Made by a program: the position numbers and the translations under genes
Shown here: in pieces, positions 17,593 to 27,089 of the stretch
Numbering within the stretch: the stretch's first letter is position 1
Layout: each line of letters starts with the position of its first letter
Assembly: GCF_001421165.1 (NCBI RefSeq)
Contig: NZ_LMKB01000005.1
Span: 312,287-376,286 of the forward strand
DNA length: 64,000 nucleotides
Direction: 5' to 3'
From: Frigoribacterium sp. Leaf8
GTDB lineage: Bacteria > Actinomycetota > Actinomycetes > Actinomycetales > Microbacteriaceae
The notes under the pieces: generated by a model
Seen by the model: only the letters and a program-made list of their open reading frames with translations
Databases searched by the model: none
Told to the model about the DNA's origin: nothing

Positions 17593-19023
17593 TCAGGCGG
17601 GTACGGCGGTCGGCGTCAGCACACGACGCTGGGCCGGCGTGCGACGGCCGCCCAACGGACGGACCTCCCAGCCGGCGGCCGACCAGACCTCGGCGTCGAG
17701 CACGTTGCGCGCATCGATCACCACGGGGTTCGCGGCGAGCTCGGCGAGCCCGGCCGCGTCCGCCCCGACGAACTCGGGCCACTCGGTGAGGAGCAGCACC
17801 GCGTCGGCGTCCGTCACGGCCTCGGCGGCCGAGTCCGCGAACGACAGCGTCGGGAAGCTCCGCTGGGCCGTCTGCGTGGCCTCGGGGTCGACGACGAGCA
17901 CCTGGGCGCCCCGGAGGTGCAGGGCCGCCGCCACGTTGAGGGCCGGCGAGTCGCGCACGTCGTCGGTGTGCGGCTTGAAGGCCGCCCCGAGCACCGCGAT
18001 GCGCCGGTTGAGCACGGAGCCGCCGCAGGCGTCGATCGCCTGGTCGATGACCCGCTGGCGCTGGGCCATGTTGATCTCGTCGACCTGTTGCATGAGCCCG
18101 ACGACGCGGTGGGCGGACAGCTCGTTGGCCCGGAACATCAGGGCACGGATGTCCTTCGGCAGGCACCCGCCGCCGAAGCCGAGCCCCGCGTTCAGGAACT
18201 TGCGTCCGATGCGGTCGTCGAAGCCCAGCGCGTCGGCGAGGGTCGAGACGTTGGCACCGGCCGCCTCGCACAACTCGCTGATGGCGTTGATGAACGAGAT
18301 CTTCGTCGCGAGGAACGCGTTGGCGCTGACCTTGACGAGTTCGGCGGTCGGCAGGTCGCACGAGATGACGGGCGTGCCCGTGGCGATCGGCAGGGCGTAG
18401 ACCTCACGCATCAGGGCCTCGGTGCGGACGTCGGTGCCGCCGAAGACGATGCGGTCGGGACGCAGCGTGTCCTCGACGGCATGGCCCTCGCGGAGGAACT
18501 CGGGGTTCCAGACGAGGTCGGCCGAGACACCGGCGGGGACGACGCCCGCCACGATCTCGCGCAGGTGCGCCGCCGTTCCGACCGGGACGGTCGACTTGCC
18601 GACGATGAGGCCGTCGTGGCTGAGGGCGGCGGCGACGTTGCGGGTCGCCTCCTCGACGTACGAGAGGTTCGCGGCGTGACTCCCCCGGCGCTGCGGCGTG
18701 CCGACGCAGATGAAGTGCACGTCCGACAGGGCCACGGCCTCGGCGAGGTCGGTGGTGAAGGAGAGTCGACCGGAACCCACGTGCTCGAGGATGAGTTCGG
18801 GCAGGCCGGGCTCGAAGAACGGCACGCGCCCCTCGGCCAGGGCGGCGACCTTGGCGGGGTCGGTGTCGACCCCGATGACGTCGAAGCCCATCTCGGCCAT
18901 GGCCGCCGCGTGCGTGGCGCCGAGGTAGCCGGTGCCGATGACGCTGATTCGGGGCTTCACCGAGGTGGCGTCGGCCCCCGTCGCGGCGACGGCGGACTCG
19001 GGGGTGGTGGCGTCTTTCTTCAT
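17593..19023 (-). CDS. ugd: UDP-glucose 6-dehydrogenase
   Basis: Oxidises UDP-glucose to UDP-glucuronate with two NAD+, giving the precursor for uronic-acid-containing polysaccharides. 476 residues. Rossmann motif GTGYLGATHA near residue 30, central KSTVPVGT, NPEFLREGHAVED, and the catalytic Cys in FGGGCLPKDI (family usually FGGSCFPKD). The C-terminal UDP-binding domain shows GAAFKPHTDDVRDSPAL. The ATG at 19023 is preceded by AGGAG at 7 nt. Third gene of the operon GT2-GH26-ugd. The UDP-glucose-versus-UDP-mannose preference is not certain from motifs alone, but UDP-glucose is the family default. Confidence 0.92.
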   Translation of the reverse strand: MKKDATTPESAVAATGADATSVKPRISVIGTGYLGATHAAAMAEMGFDVIGVDTDPAKVAALAEGRVPFFEPGLPELILEHVGSGRLSFTTDLAEAVALSDVHFICVGTPQRRGSHAANLSYVEEATRNVAAALSHDGLIVGKSTVPVGTAAHLREIVAGVVPAGVSADLVWNPEFLREGHAVEDTLRPDRIVFGGTDVRTEALMREVYALPIATGTPVISCDLPTAELVKVSANAFLATKISFINAISELCEAAGANVSTLADALGFDDRIGRKFLNAGLGFGGGCLPKDIRALMFRANELSAHRVVGLMQQVDEINMAQRQRVIDQAIDACGGSVLNRRIAVLGAAFKPHTDDVRDSPALNVAAALHLRGAQVLVVDPEATQTAQRSFPTLSFADSAAEAVTDADAVLLLTEWPEFVGADAAGLAELAANPVVIDARNVLDAEVWSAAGWEVRPLGGRRTPAQRRVLTPTAVPA

Positions 19024-19078
19024 GATGCGCTCCTGGGGATGGGGAAGAGGCGGGAGAAGGGGAAGGTGGTGGCTGTCG

Positions 19079-20662
19079 TCACGGCGACGGCTGCAGGTCG
19101 TAACCGACGTCGCGTCGGGTGATCCCCGCGGTGAAGGCGGCGAGGCTGTCGGACCGGGACGTGAGGCGCCAGTCGTTGGTCGACCGCACCCCGTCCACGA
19201 CCGTGGTGGCGACGAGGTCGAAGTACGAGAAGCCGATGATGTCCGCGTTCGCCGGATCGGCCAGCGCGGCGAACAGCGAGTTGAACCACTGCGCCTTCTC
19301 GCTCGTGGCCGTCGGATCCGACGAGCCACCCGTCTCGCTGGCGCCGATCTCGGCGAGCAGGATGTTCTTGCCCGGTGCGATCGCCCGGAGCTGCTTCAGG
19401 GTGGCCCCGAAGGTGCTGTCGAAGGTCGGCTTGGACTTGTCGTCGTACGGCGGGCGGTAGTAGCCCGACATGCCCACGATGTCGACGTACTCGGGGCCCG
19501 GGTAGAGGGTCGCCAGGAAGGCCTCCGTGGTGTGGTTGCTCCCGCCCGTCTTGCCCGTGGCCAGACGGTCGACCCGCGTGGGCGCCCAGATCCAGGCGAC
19601 CAGGTCGTTCGCACCCTGCCGCTCGAACAGGTCGTGGACGTGCTGCCAGGCCTTCACGTAGTCCGCGGGACCGTTGCCGTTGACGGCGCCCTTGCTGTTG
19701 CCGTAGTCGGTGCTCCAGGGGTACCAGGTGCCGTTCATCTCGTGGTCGAACCGCAGGGCCAGCGGCATGCCGTTGGCCACGATGTCGTCGGCGTAGGTGG
19801 TCAGATACGAGTCGAAGCTGCCGTCGATGATCTTCGTCAGGCTGTAGTCGGGCTGTTCGGGCTCGTTGTTGCCGGCCTTGATCGGCTGCGACTCCCACGT
19901 CAGGACGGGCAGCTTGCCCCGCGACCAGGACGAGCGGACGGCGTCGGCACGGAACTCCTGGTCGAAACCCTGGAAGTACCCGACCATGTTGGCCTCGGAA
20001 CCGACCGCCGCCTCCTGCGCGTCGTAGGTCGCCCAGTTGAACGGCGCCTGGTCCGTGAAGAGCCCGAAGTACCGCGAGTCGGGGTCGATGATCGAGGCGA
20101 GGGACGGCGTCTCGACCGTGACGGGGCCCGTGGCGCCGCCTCCGGTCGATCCGTTCGACCCCGTGCCGCCCGACCCGGAGCCGGTCGACGCGCCGGTCCC
20201 CCGACCGCCGGCGGTGCCTGCGGCGCCCGACCCGGTGCCCGCGCCCCCCGACTCCGCGGCGGTCTGTGCCTGGGCCAGCGCCGACTCGGCGGAGGCGAGC
20301 TTCGCCTGCGCCGCGGTCAGCTGTCCCTCGGACGTCCAGGCCTGCTGCTGCACGTCGGCCAGGGCGGCCTTGCTCTCGGCGAGCTGCTTCTTCGCGGAGA
20401 CCAGCTGGTCGAGCAAGGCGGACCGGTCCGCCTTGAGCGACGAGACGTTGATGGACGGGTCGACGCCCGTGACCTCGGTGACGGCACTGCGGACGATGTT
20501 GTCGGACGGCGAGACCCAGATGAGCCACGAGATCATCGCGAGCAACACCACCACGGCGGTGGCGCCGAGCGCCGTGCGTCGGGCGTTGCCGTGCGAGGTG
20601 GCCCACCAGGCGCCGGAATGCATGTGGACGGGAGTGACGAAGTCCTGCGTCGAGTCAGACAA
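19079..20662 (-). CDS. Membrane-anchored GH26 glycoside hydrolase
   Basis: 527 residues. Cytosolic basic N-terminus, one transmembrane segment (about 31-50), a coiled coil (about 65-135: SALLDQLVSAKKQLAESKAA pattern), a Gly/Ser/Thr-rich linker (about 138-178) and a C-terminal GH26 catalytic domain outside the cell. The acid/base Glu is in RFDHEMNGTWYPW and the nucleophile Glu in LLAEIGASE. GH26 enzymes cut beta-mannan or beta-1,3-1,4 glucans. Its place between a polymerising glycosyltransferase and ugd suggests trimming or release of the polymer made here. Its start overlaps the GT2 stop by 8 nt. Confidence 0.88.
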   Translation of the reverse strand: MSDSTQDFVTPVHMHSGAWWATSHGNARRTALGATAVVVLLAMISWLIWVSPSDNIVRSAVTEVTGVDPSINVSSLKADRSALLDQLVSAKKQLAESKAALADVQQQAWTSEGQLTAAQAKLASAESALAQAQTAAESGGAGTGSGAAGTAGGRGTGASTGSGSGGTGSNGSTGGGATGPVTVETPSLASIIDPDSRYFGLFTDQAPFNWATYDAQEAAVGSEANMVGYFQGFDQEFRADAVRSSWSRGKLPVLTWESQPIKAGNNEPEQPDYSLTKIIDGSFDSYLTTYADDIVANGMPLALRFDHEMNGTWYPWSTDYGNSKGAVNGNGPADYVKAWQHVHDLFERQGANDLVAWIWAPTRVDRLATGKTGGSNHTTEAFLATLYPGPEYVDIVGMSGYYRPPYDDKSKPTFDSTFGATLKQLRAIAPGKNILLAEIGASETGGSSDPTATSEKAQWFNSLFAALADPANADIIGFSYFDLVATTVVDGVRSTNDWRLTSRSDSLAAFTAGITRRDVGYDLQPSP

Positions 20663-22250
20663 TGAAGAAGACCTCCAGGGCGATGATGGCGGCGCCGATC
20701 AGGTACGGGAACCCGGCTTTGGGGTTGAGGCGACGACGAGGAGGCGCGGTGGCGGTGGCCACGGCGGCCACCGGTGCCGGCGTGGTCGCGCCGTCGGCCT
20801 CGGCGGCCAGGGCCGCCTTGCGGCTCCGGACGAGGACCGCACCCTGTTCGTCCGTCTCGTCGGCAGTCGAGCCGAAGTCGAAGAGCGTGTCGACCCCCGG
20901 GTCGACGCCGTCGCGGAACTGCCGTTCGAGGGCGTCGATGGGGGCCTCCTCGGCCACCTCGTCGAGCGCACCCTGCATCTCGTCGTTGGCCGCGCCTCCT
21001 GCGTAGGCCCCGGCCCGGGTGCCCCAACCGCTGGCGTGACCCATGCGGAAGAACCCGATGACCCGGATGGGCATGAGGAAGAACGTCGACACGATGATGA
21101 ACACCGGGAGGCGGAAGAAGTCCGAGGGCTTCTCGGCCAGGTGGCGCATCTGACGGATCGACATGCTGAGCACGGACGAGACCACCATGAGGACGACGAT
21201 GCTGATGAGACCGGTCTGCACGCCGTACTCCTCGAGGATGCCGCGGTACAGGTTCACGCCCTGGCCGGTGATCCCCCGGTAGATCCAGCCGCCGATGACG
21301 CCCATGAGCATGAAGGGCAGCACGATGTCCATGGCGAAGAAGAACGCGAGGAGCGGGGCGTGCCCGACCATCCACGGCATCATGCGGAGGGTGTTGTACT
21401 GGCTCCCGCGAGCCCAGCGCAGCTGCTGCTTGTAGAGCTTCTTGACCTGGAGCGGGGCGTCCGTGTAGACGAGGCTGGTGTGCTGGTAGACGGTGCGGTA
21501 GCCCTCCTTGAGCGTGAGGTTCGTCAGGGTGCGGTCGTCACTGACCTCGAGGAACACGCCCATGAACTTCTCCGTCATGAACTTGTCCATGACCCGGACG
21601 AGGATCTCGCGGCGGAAGGCGATGGTGCGGCCCGGCAGGCAGCCGATCTGCCCCAGCACGCTCTGCGCCGGCATCGAGTAGAGGGCACGGGAGTTCTCGA
21701 GCCAGTCGGCCCACCGCGTGATCCAGCTGCGCTCGGGCTCGAGGATGCGCTGGCGGGTGGTGACTCCCCCGACGTTCTCCTGGGCGAACGGACGGAGCAG
21801 CTCGGAGAGGGTGCCCGGCGTCCAGACCGTGTCGGAGTCGACCAGGACGGTGATGTCTCCCCGGCTGAGCTCGGTGCCGATCATGACGGCGTTGCGCTTG
21901 CCCGGGATCGGCGTGTGCACCCACCGGACGAGCGGCCCGAACTCCTCGCAGACGGCGGCGAGCTCGGGGTTGGGCTTGCCGTTGATGACGACGATGATCT
22001 CGCCGGGACCCTGTTCGACCATGCGGCCGATGACGTCCCGGAAGAGGTCGAGCGGTTCGTCCACGACGGGGACGACGACGCTGGTCGTGCCGCGGAACTC
22101 GCCCGTGAAGGGGCGGTAGCGGCGGGAGAGCAGGACCTTGATGATCCAGAGCACCCAGATGAGGGCGCTGTAGGCGGCGAAGAGGTAGATCTCGGGGTAT
22201 CCGCCCGCCATGGATCGGATCTGCAGGATGAAGGTCAACACGATGGCCAC
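20655..22250 (-). CDS. Processive family 2 glycosyltransferase (hyaluronan/cellulose synthase type)
   Basis: 531-residue membrane enzyme that polymerises sugars and exports the chain. N-terminal helix pair (about 15-42), GT-A domain with the metal-binding DSDT, the general base motif DDRTLTN, and QQLRWARGS, the QxxRW acceptor motif of processive enzymes. Four to five helices follow (about 300-420), then an acidic cytosolic tail and a final helix at the extreme C-terminus. The 100-residue tail between helices is unusual and contains two copies of the dispersed 10-mer (20739, 20991) read in different frames. With ugd in the operon, a UDP-glucuronate-using polymer such as a hyaluronan-like heteropolysaccharide is plausible. 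Confidence 0.88.
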   Translation of the reverse strand: MAIVLTFILQIRSMAGGYPEIYLFAAYSALIWVLWIIKVLLSRRYRPFTGEFRGTTSVVVPVVDEPLDLFRDVIGRMVEQGPGEIIVVINGKPNPELAAVCEEFGPLVRWVHTPIPGKRNAVMIGTELSRGDITVLVDSDTVWTPGTLSELLRPFAQENVGGVTTRQRILEPERSWITRWADWLENSRALYSMPAQSVLGQIGCLPGRTIAFRREILVRVMDKFMTEKFMGVFLEVSDDRTLTNLTLKEGYRTVYQHTSLVYTDAPLQVKKLYKQQLRWARGSQYNTLRMMPWMVGHAPLLAFFFAMDIVLPFMLMGVIGGWIYRGITGQGVNLYRGILEEYGVQTGLISIVVLMVVSSVLSMSIRQMRHLAEKPSDFFRLPVFIIVSTFFLMPIRVIGFFRMGHASGWGTRAGAYAGGAANDEMQGALDEVAEEAPIDALERQFRDGVDPGVDTLFDFGSTADETDEQGAVLVRSRKAALAAEADGATTPAPVAAVATATAPPRRRLNPKAGFPYLIGAAIIALEVFFIV

Positions 22251-22747
22251 CTGAGGTGTGAGAAGGGATCGGCTTCCGCAACGCTGGGGAATTGGTCTAT
22301 CGGGTTGAGGGAATTCTCAGTCACTCACGGGCGGCTCACAACCACCCCCCGACCGCGGGTGGCCGGGCGCGCCGGTCGGGGTACGTCGGGTCGGGCAAGG
22401 TGCTGTCGACAGAAGTGCTGACACGTCGGTGAGGGCTCGACGTCCGAACGGAACCGTTCGATCGGTCCGCAGGTGGGACGGGCAGCCGTGATCCGACGCC
22501 GAACGAAAAGCCTGGTCACGAGCCCGGAATCAGCGCCCGGCACGGGCGTTGCCCAATGGGCAGCGATGGGCCTCGACGCCGCCGTCGACGACCACCCCCC
22601 ACCCGTGGGTCATCTGCCCGAAATCCGATGGACACGTGCACAGGGGTACAACACCGCCAAACGGGGTACAGCGAAATGGCCCGACGTCGACCCGAGCGGA
22701 TCGACCGCCTCCGGCGCAGCCCGGGCGTGTCGCACATCCCGGACGGG
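22251..22747. other. 497-bp gene-free region upstream of the exopolysaccharide operon
   Basis: No convincing gene in six frames. It contains GGGGTACA twice in direct orientation (22643-22650, 22663-22670, 20 nt apart) and an inverted repeat TGCCC-AAT-GGGCA (22550-22562). It must carry the promoter of the glycosyltransferase operon (minus strand) and the 3' end region of glnE. No strong terminator was seen. Confidence 0.5.
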
Positions 22748-25693
22748 TCAGCCGAGCGGCTCGGGTGCCTCGTCGATGCCGTAGAACTCGCGCTCGAAGA
22801 CGGCGCGTGACCGACGGGTGGCCGCGAGGTAGTCCTCTTCGAGGGTCGTGGCGGAGCCCGGCGGGTACTCCATCAGGCGCGCCACGCCTTCCAGCTGCCG
22901 ACGGTCCCGTGGCAGGACGTCCTGTGTCCGGGAGGTCCAGAGGGTGACCGCCGAGCGCGCCCGGGAGGCCATGATCCAGGCGTCGTGCAGCCGCCGGGCG
23001 TCCTCGTCGGCCACCAGGCCGGCGTCCACCGCCGCGGCGAGGGCGTCGAGCGTCGACGGGGTCCGGAGGCCGGGCACGTCCACCCCGTGCTGCAGCTGGA
23101 GCAGTTGGACGAACCACTCGACGTCGCTCAGCGAGCCCCGACCGAGCTTGAGGTGACGCGAGGGCTCGGCGCCCTTGGGCAGACGCTCGGACTCGACCCT
23201 GGCCTTGATGCGCTTGACCTCGCGGATCTGCTGCTCGGTCAGCTCGGCGGGGTACCGCACCGCGTCGGCGACGGCCATGAAGTCGTCGAGAAGCGTCTCG
23301 TCACCGGCCACGGGCCGGGCGCGCAACAACGACTGGGCCTCCCATGTGAGCGACCAGCGAGCGTAGTAGGCCCGGTACGAGGACAGCGATCGGACCACCG
23401 GCCCGTTCTTCCCCTCGGGGCGCAGGCCGGTGTCGAGGTCGAACGGCACGAGGGCGTCGGACGTGAGTCGGCTCATCTCGGCGGCCACCGTGAGGGCACG
23501 CCGATGGGCCGTCTCGTCGCCCTCGGGAGCGCGGTAGACGTAGAGCAAGTCGGCGTCGGAACCGAACCCGAGTTCTTCTCCCCCGTACCGGCCCATGGCG
23601 ATCACGGCGAACTCGAGGTCGCCGGCGTCCCGGCGGGCGAGGGCCAACGCCCCGGTCACCGAGGCCGTCGTCACCGCGGTCAGGCCCCGGGCCAGGGTGC
23701 CGATGTCGAGGATGCCCAGGATGCCGCCCACGGCGAGCCGCAGGATCTCGCGGCGCCGCGCCTGCCGCAGGACCGTCGCCGCCGCGTCGGGCGAACGGTG
23801 CCGCGCCAGGGTGGCGGCCGTCTCGTCGAGGAGGCTCGAGAGGGAGCGGGCCTTGAGCTCCGCGTCGTTCTCGAGCCACGCCGCGGCCTCGGGGATGCGC
23901 TCCAGCAGGTCGGCGGCGAAGGTCGACGACGACAGGACGGTCGTCAGTCGGTGGGCGGCCCCCGACGAGTCCCGCAGCATGCGGAGGAACCAGTACGACT
24001 CGCCGAGGCCGTCGCTCAATCGCCGGAACGCGAGCAGACCGAGGTCGGGGTCGGTGCCGTCGGCGAACCACTGCAGCATGGCCGGCAGCAGGTGGCGCTG
24101 GATGCTCGCCCGGCGGGAGACGCCGGCCGTCAGGGCGGCGATGTGACCGAGCGCGCCCTTCGGGTCGGCGAATCCGATGGCCGCGAGCCGCGCCGACGCC
24201 TGGTCGGAGCTGAGCGCCAGGTCTTCTTCGGGTCGCGCCGCGACGGCCGACAGGAGCGGGCGGTAGAACAGCCGCACGTGCAACGTACGGACCCGACGCT
24301 TCACCCCTTGCCACAGGTCGACGAGTTGGGCGGCACCCGGCGCGAGACCGGTGCCGCGGGCGAGGACCCGGAGGGCGTTCTCGTCCGTCGGCATGAGGTG
24401 CGTGCGCCGCAGTCGCGTCAGCTGGATGCGGTGCTCCAGCAGGCGCAGCACGCGGTAGTCGCGGTCGAACTCCGCGGCCTCGGCTCGTCCGACGTAGCCC
24501 CGCGCGGCCAGGGCGCCCAACGCGTCGAGCGTCGAGCGCTGGTGCACGCGTTCGTCGGCCTGCCCGTGGACGAGCTGCAGCAGCTGGATGGTGAACTCGA
24601 TGTCGCGCAGTCCGCCGGGACCGAGTTTGAGCTGCTGGTCGACCTCGCCCGCCGGGATCAGGGCCGTGACCCGTTCGCGCATGGCCTGGACCGACTCGAC
24701 GAAGTTCTCGCGTGAGGCGGCCGACCAGACGAACGGCGCGACGGCCGCGACGTAGCGCTCGCCGAGGTCGACGTCGCCCGCGAGGGGCCGCGCCTTCAAC
24801 AGGGCCTGGAACTCCCACCCCTTGGCCCAGCGCTCGTAGTACGCGACGTGCGACTCGAGCGTGCGGACGAGGGCGCCGTCCTTGCCCTCCGGCCGCAGGT
24901 TCGCGTCGACCTCCCAGAGGTCGGGTTCGACGGCGAGGTCCGAGATCGCCCGAGCCGCGTGCATCGCCAGACGGCTGCCGATCTCGACGGCCCGACCGTT
25001 CTCGAGCCCGTCGACGCCCTCGGCGACGTAGACCACGTCGACGTCGCTGAGGTAGTTCAGCTCGCGGGCCCCGGCCTTGCCCATGCCGATGACGGCGAGC
25101 CGGGTGCGCTCGACGTCGGCGGCGGGGAACGGGACCTCGCGTCGGGCCACGTCGACGGCGGCGTCGAGGGCGGCGCCCGCGAGGTCGGCGAGAGCGGCGG
25201 CCACGCGGGGCAGGACCTCGACGGGGTCGTCGGCCTCGAGGTCGAAGGACGCCAGCTGGAGCAGGTGACGCCGGTACCGGACCCGGAGCGCGACGCGCGC
25301 CTCGTCGCCGGTCAGCCCGGTCGCCGCCCGACGGACGTCGTCACGGTACGTCGCGGCCGGCGGTGGTTCGTCCAGCGGTTCGAGCAGGACGCCCGCCTCG
25401 GCCGGGCGACGCGCGACGAACTCGGCAAGGCCCTCGGAGGCACCGAGGACCCTCAGGAGGCGCGGGCCGGCCTCGCCGTGGAGCAACTCGACCACGCCGG
25501 CACGATCCCGCTCGACCGATCGCTCGAGGTGCGCCAGGGCCGCGTCCGGGTCGGCCACCGTGGCGAACCACGGGACCAGGTCGCGCACCTGGGGCACCTC
25601 GGCGACGAGGCGGTCGAGCCGGTCACGCCCGGCACCGAGGTCGGAGAACCCGAGCCGCGCCAGCTCGGAGAGACCGGTCGCGGATCGGGGCAT
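22748..25693 (-). CDS. glnE: Bifunctional glutamine synthetase adenylyltransferase/deadenylylase
   Basis: Controls glutamine synthetase activity by adding or removing AMP on the Tyr of its LYELP loop. 981 residues with the expected duplicated architecture: N-terminal nucleotidyltransferase-type domain (deadenylylase) with GMGKAGARELNYLSDVD near residue 215, central helical regions, and C-terminal adenylyltransferase domain with AMGRYGGEELGFGSDAD near residue 700. Each half has a GlnD-UR-type HEPN-like tail containing KLGPGGLRDIEF or KLGRGSLSDVEW. It ends a two-gene unit downstream of glnA2 (21-nt gap). One dispersed 10-mer (25455) falls in frame in a non-conserved stretch. Confidence 0.97.
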   Translation of the reverse strand: MPRSATGLSELARLGFSDLGAGRDRLDRLVAEVPQVRDLVPWFATVADPDAALAHLERSVERDRAGVVELLHGEAGPRLLRVLGASEGLAEFVARRPAEAGVLLEPLDEPPPAATYRDDVRRAATGLTGDEARVALRVRYRRHLLQLASFDLEADDPVEVLPRVAAALADLAGAALDAAVDVARREVPFPAADVERTRLAVIGMGKAGARELNYLSDVDVVYVAEGVDGLENGRAVEIGSRLAMHAARAISDLAVEPDLWEVDANLRPEGKDGALVRTLESHVAYYERWAKGWEFQALLKARPLAGDVDLGERYVAAVAPFVWSAASRENFVESVQAMRERVTALIPAGEVDQQLKLGPGGLRDIEFTIQLLQLVHGQADERVHQRSTLDALGALAARGYVGRAEAAEFDRDYRVLRLLEHRIQLTRLRRTHLMPTDENALRVLARGTGLAPGAAQLVDLWQGVKRRVRTLHVRLFYRPLLSAVAARPEEDLALSSDQASARLAAIGFADPKGALGHIAALTAGVSRRASIQRHLLPAMLQWFADGTDPDLGLLAFRRLSDGLGESYWFLRMLRDSSGAAHRLTTVLSSSTFAADLLERIPEAAAWLENDAELKARSLSSLLDETAATLARHRSPDAAATVLRQARRREILRLAVGGILGILDIGTLARGLTAVTTASVTGALALARRDAGDLEFAVIAMGRYGGEELGFGSDADLLYVYRAPEGDETAHRRALTVAAEMSRLTSDALVPFDLDTGLRPEGKNGPVVRSLSSYRAYYARWSLTWEAQSLLRARPVAGDETLLDDFMAVADAVRYPAELTEQQIREVKRIKARVESERLPKGAEPSRHLKLGRGSLSDVEWFVQLLQLQHGVDVPGLRTPSTLDALAAAVDAGLVADEDARRLHDAWIMASRARSAVTLWTSRTQDVLPRDRRQLEGVARLMEYPPGSATTLEEDYLAATRRSRAVFEREFYGIDEAPEPLG

Positions 25694-25714
25694 GAGGGCG
25701 GGGTGGCCGGTCGA

Positions 25715-27052
25715 CTAGAGGATCTCGAGGTTCGAGCGCAGCTCGAACGGCGTGACCTGTGCCCGGTACTCTTTCCACTCTTGTCGCTTGTTGAGGAGCA
25801 CGTAGTTGAAGACCTGCTCGCCCAACGTCTCGGCGACGAGTTCGCTGGTCTCCATGATCGACAGGGCGTGGTCGAGGCTGGCGGGCAGCTGACGGTAACC
25901 CAGGGCACGACGCTCGGCGTCGCTCAGGCCCCAGACGTTGTCCTCGGCCTCGGCGGGCAGCTCGTAGCCCTCTTCGATGCCCTTGAGCCCCGCCGCCAGC
26001 ATCAGCGAGAAGGCCAGGTACGGGTTCGCCGCGGAGTCGATGGCACGGTACTCGACCCGGCTCGAGTTGCCCTTGTTCGGCTTGTAGAGCGGGACGCGCA
26101 CGAGCGCCGAGCGGTTGTTGTGGCCCCAGGTCACGAAGCTCGGCGCCTCGTCGCCGCCCCAGAGGCGCTTGTAGCTGTTGACGAACTGGTTCGTCACGGC
26201 CGTGATCTCGGGGGCGTGCTTGAGCAGGCCCGCGATGAACTGACGACCGATGGTCGACAGCTGGTACTCGGCGCCCGCCTCGTAGAAGGCGTTGGAGTCG
26301 CCCTCGAAGAGCGACATGTGCGTGTGCATGCCCGAACCGGGGTGCTGGCTGAACGGCTTCGGCATGAACGAGGCGAAGACGCCCTGCTCGATGGCGACCT
26401 CTTTGATGACCGTCCGGAAGGTCATGATGTTGTCGGCCGTCGTCAGCGCGTCGGCGTAGCGCAGGTCGATCTCGTTCTGACCGGGCCCCGCCTCGTGGTG
26501 GCTGAACTCGACCGAGATGCCGAGGTCTTCGAGCATGCGGACGGAGCGGCGACGGAAGTCGTGGGCGGTCCCGCCGGGGACGTTGTCGAAGTAGCCGGCC
26601 GAGTCGACCGGCTGGGGGCCGTCGGCGCCGAGCTGGGCGCTCTTGAGGAGGTAGAACTCGACCTCGGGGTGCGTGTAGAAGGTGAAGCCGCGCTCGCCCG
26701 CCCGGGCCAGGGTGCGCTTCAGGACGTTGCGCGGATCCGCCACGGCGGGCTGGCCGTCGGGCGTCGTGATGTCGCAGAACATGCGGGCGGTCGGATCGAT
26801 CTCGCCCCGCCAGGGCAGGATCTGGAAGGTCGTCGGATCGGGCTGCGCGAGGACGTCGGCCTCGTACGAGCGCGTCAGGCCCTCGATGGCCGAACCGTCG
26901 AAGCCGATGCCCTCGGCGAACGCCCCCTCGACCTCGGCCGGGGCGATGGCGACGGACTTGAGGGTGCCGATCACGTCGGTGAACCAGAGGCGGATGAACT
27001 TGATGCCGCGCTCTTCGATCGTGCGGAGGACGAAGTCCCTCTGTTTGTCCAT
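25715..27052 (-). CDS. glnA2: Glutamine synthetase homologue, GlnA2 type
   Basis: 445-residue member of the glutamine synthetase family, shorter than GlnA1 and of the GlnA2 subgroup found upstream of glnE in actinobacteria (as in Rv2222c-Rv2221c). Seen: FTDVIGTLKSVAI at the N-terminus, GFDGSAIEG latch, HPEVEFYLLK, GSGMHTHMSL, and GYELPAEAED near the C-terminus. Some GlnA2-type enzymes act on polyamines or D-isoglutamine rather than making glutamine, so the reaction is not certain. The ATG at 27052 is used; AAAGG is present upstream. Divergent from nadE with only 37 nt between start codons. Confidence 0.93.
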   Translation of the reverse strand: MDKQRDFVLRTIEERGIKFIRLWFTDVIGTLKSVAIAPAEVEGAFAEGIGFDGSAIEGLTRSYEADVLAQPDPTTFQILPWRGEIDPTARMFCDITTPDGQPAVADPRNVLKRTLARAGERGFTFYTHPEVEFYLLKSAQLGADGPQPVDSAGYFDNVPGGTAHDFRRRSVRMLEDLGISVEFSHHEAGPGQNEIDLRYADALTTADNIMTFRTVIKEVAIEQGVFASFMPKPFSQHPGSGMHTHMSLFEGDSNAFYEAGAEYQLSTIGRQFIAGLLKHAPEITAVTNQFVNSYKRLWGGDEAPSFVTWGHNNRSALVRVPLYKPNKGNSSRVEYRAIDSAANPYLAFSLMLAAGLKGIEEGYELPAEAEDNVWGLSDAERRALGYRQLPASLDHALSIMETSELVAETLGEQVFNYVLLNKRQEWKEYRAQVTPFELRSNLEIL

Positions 27053-27076
27053 GCCACGGCCTTTCTGCTCCGCCAC

Positions 27077-27082
27077 TACGGT
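27077..27082 (+). promoter_or_regulatory. -10 box TACGGT of nadE (leaderless start)
   Basis: TACGGT ends 7 nt before the nadE ATG at 27090, with no ribosome site. Because glnA2 starts at 27052 on the other strand, the two promoters overlap in a 37-nt gap. Confidence 0.5.
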
Positions 27083-27089
27083 AGTGGAC

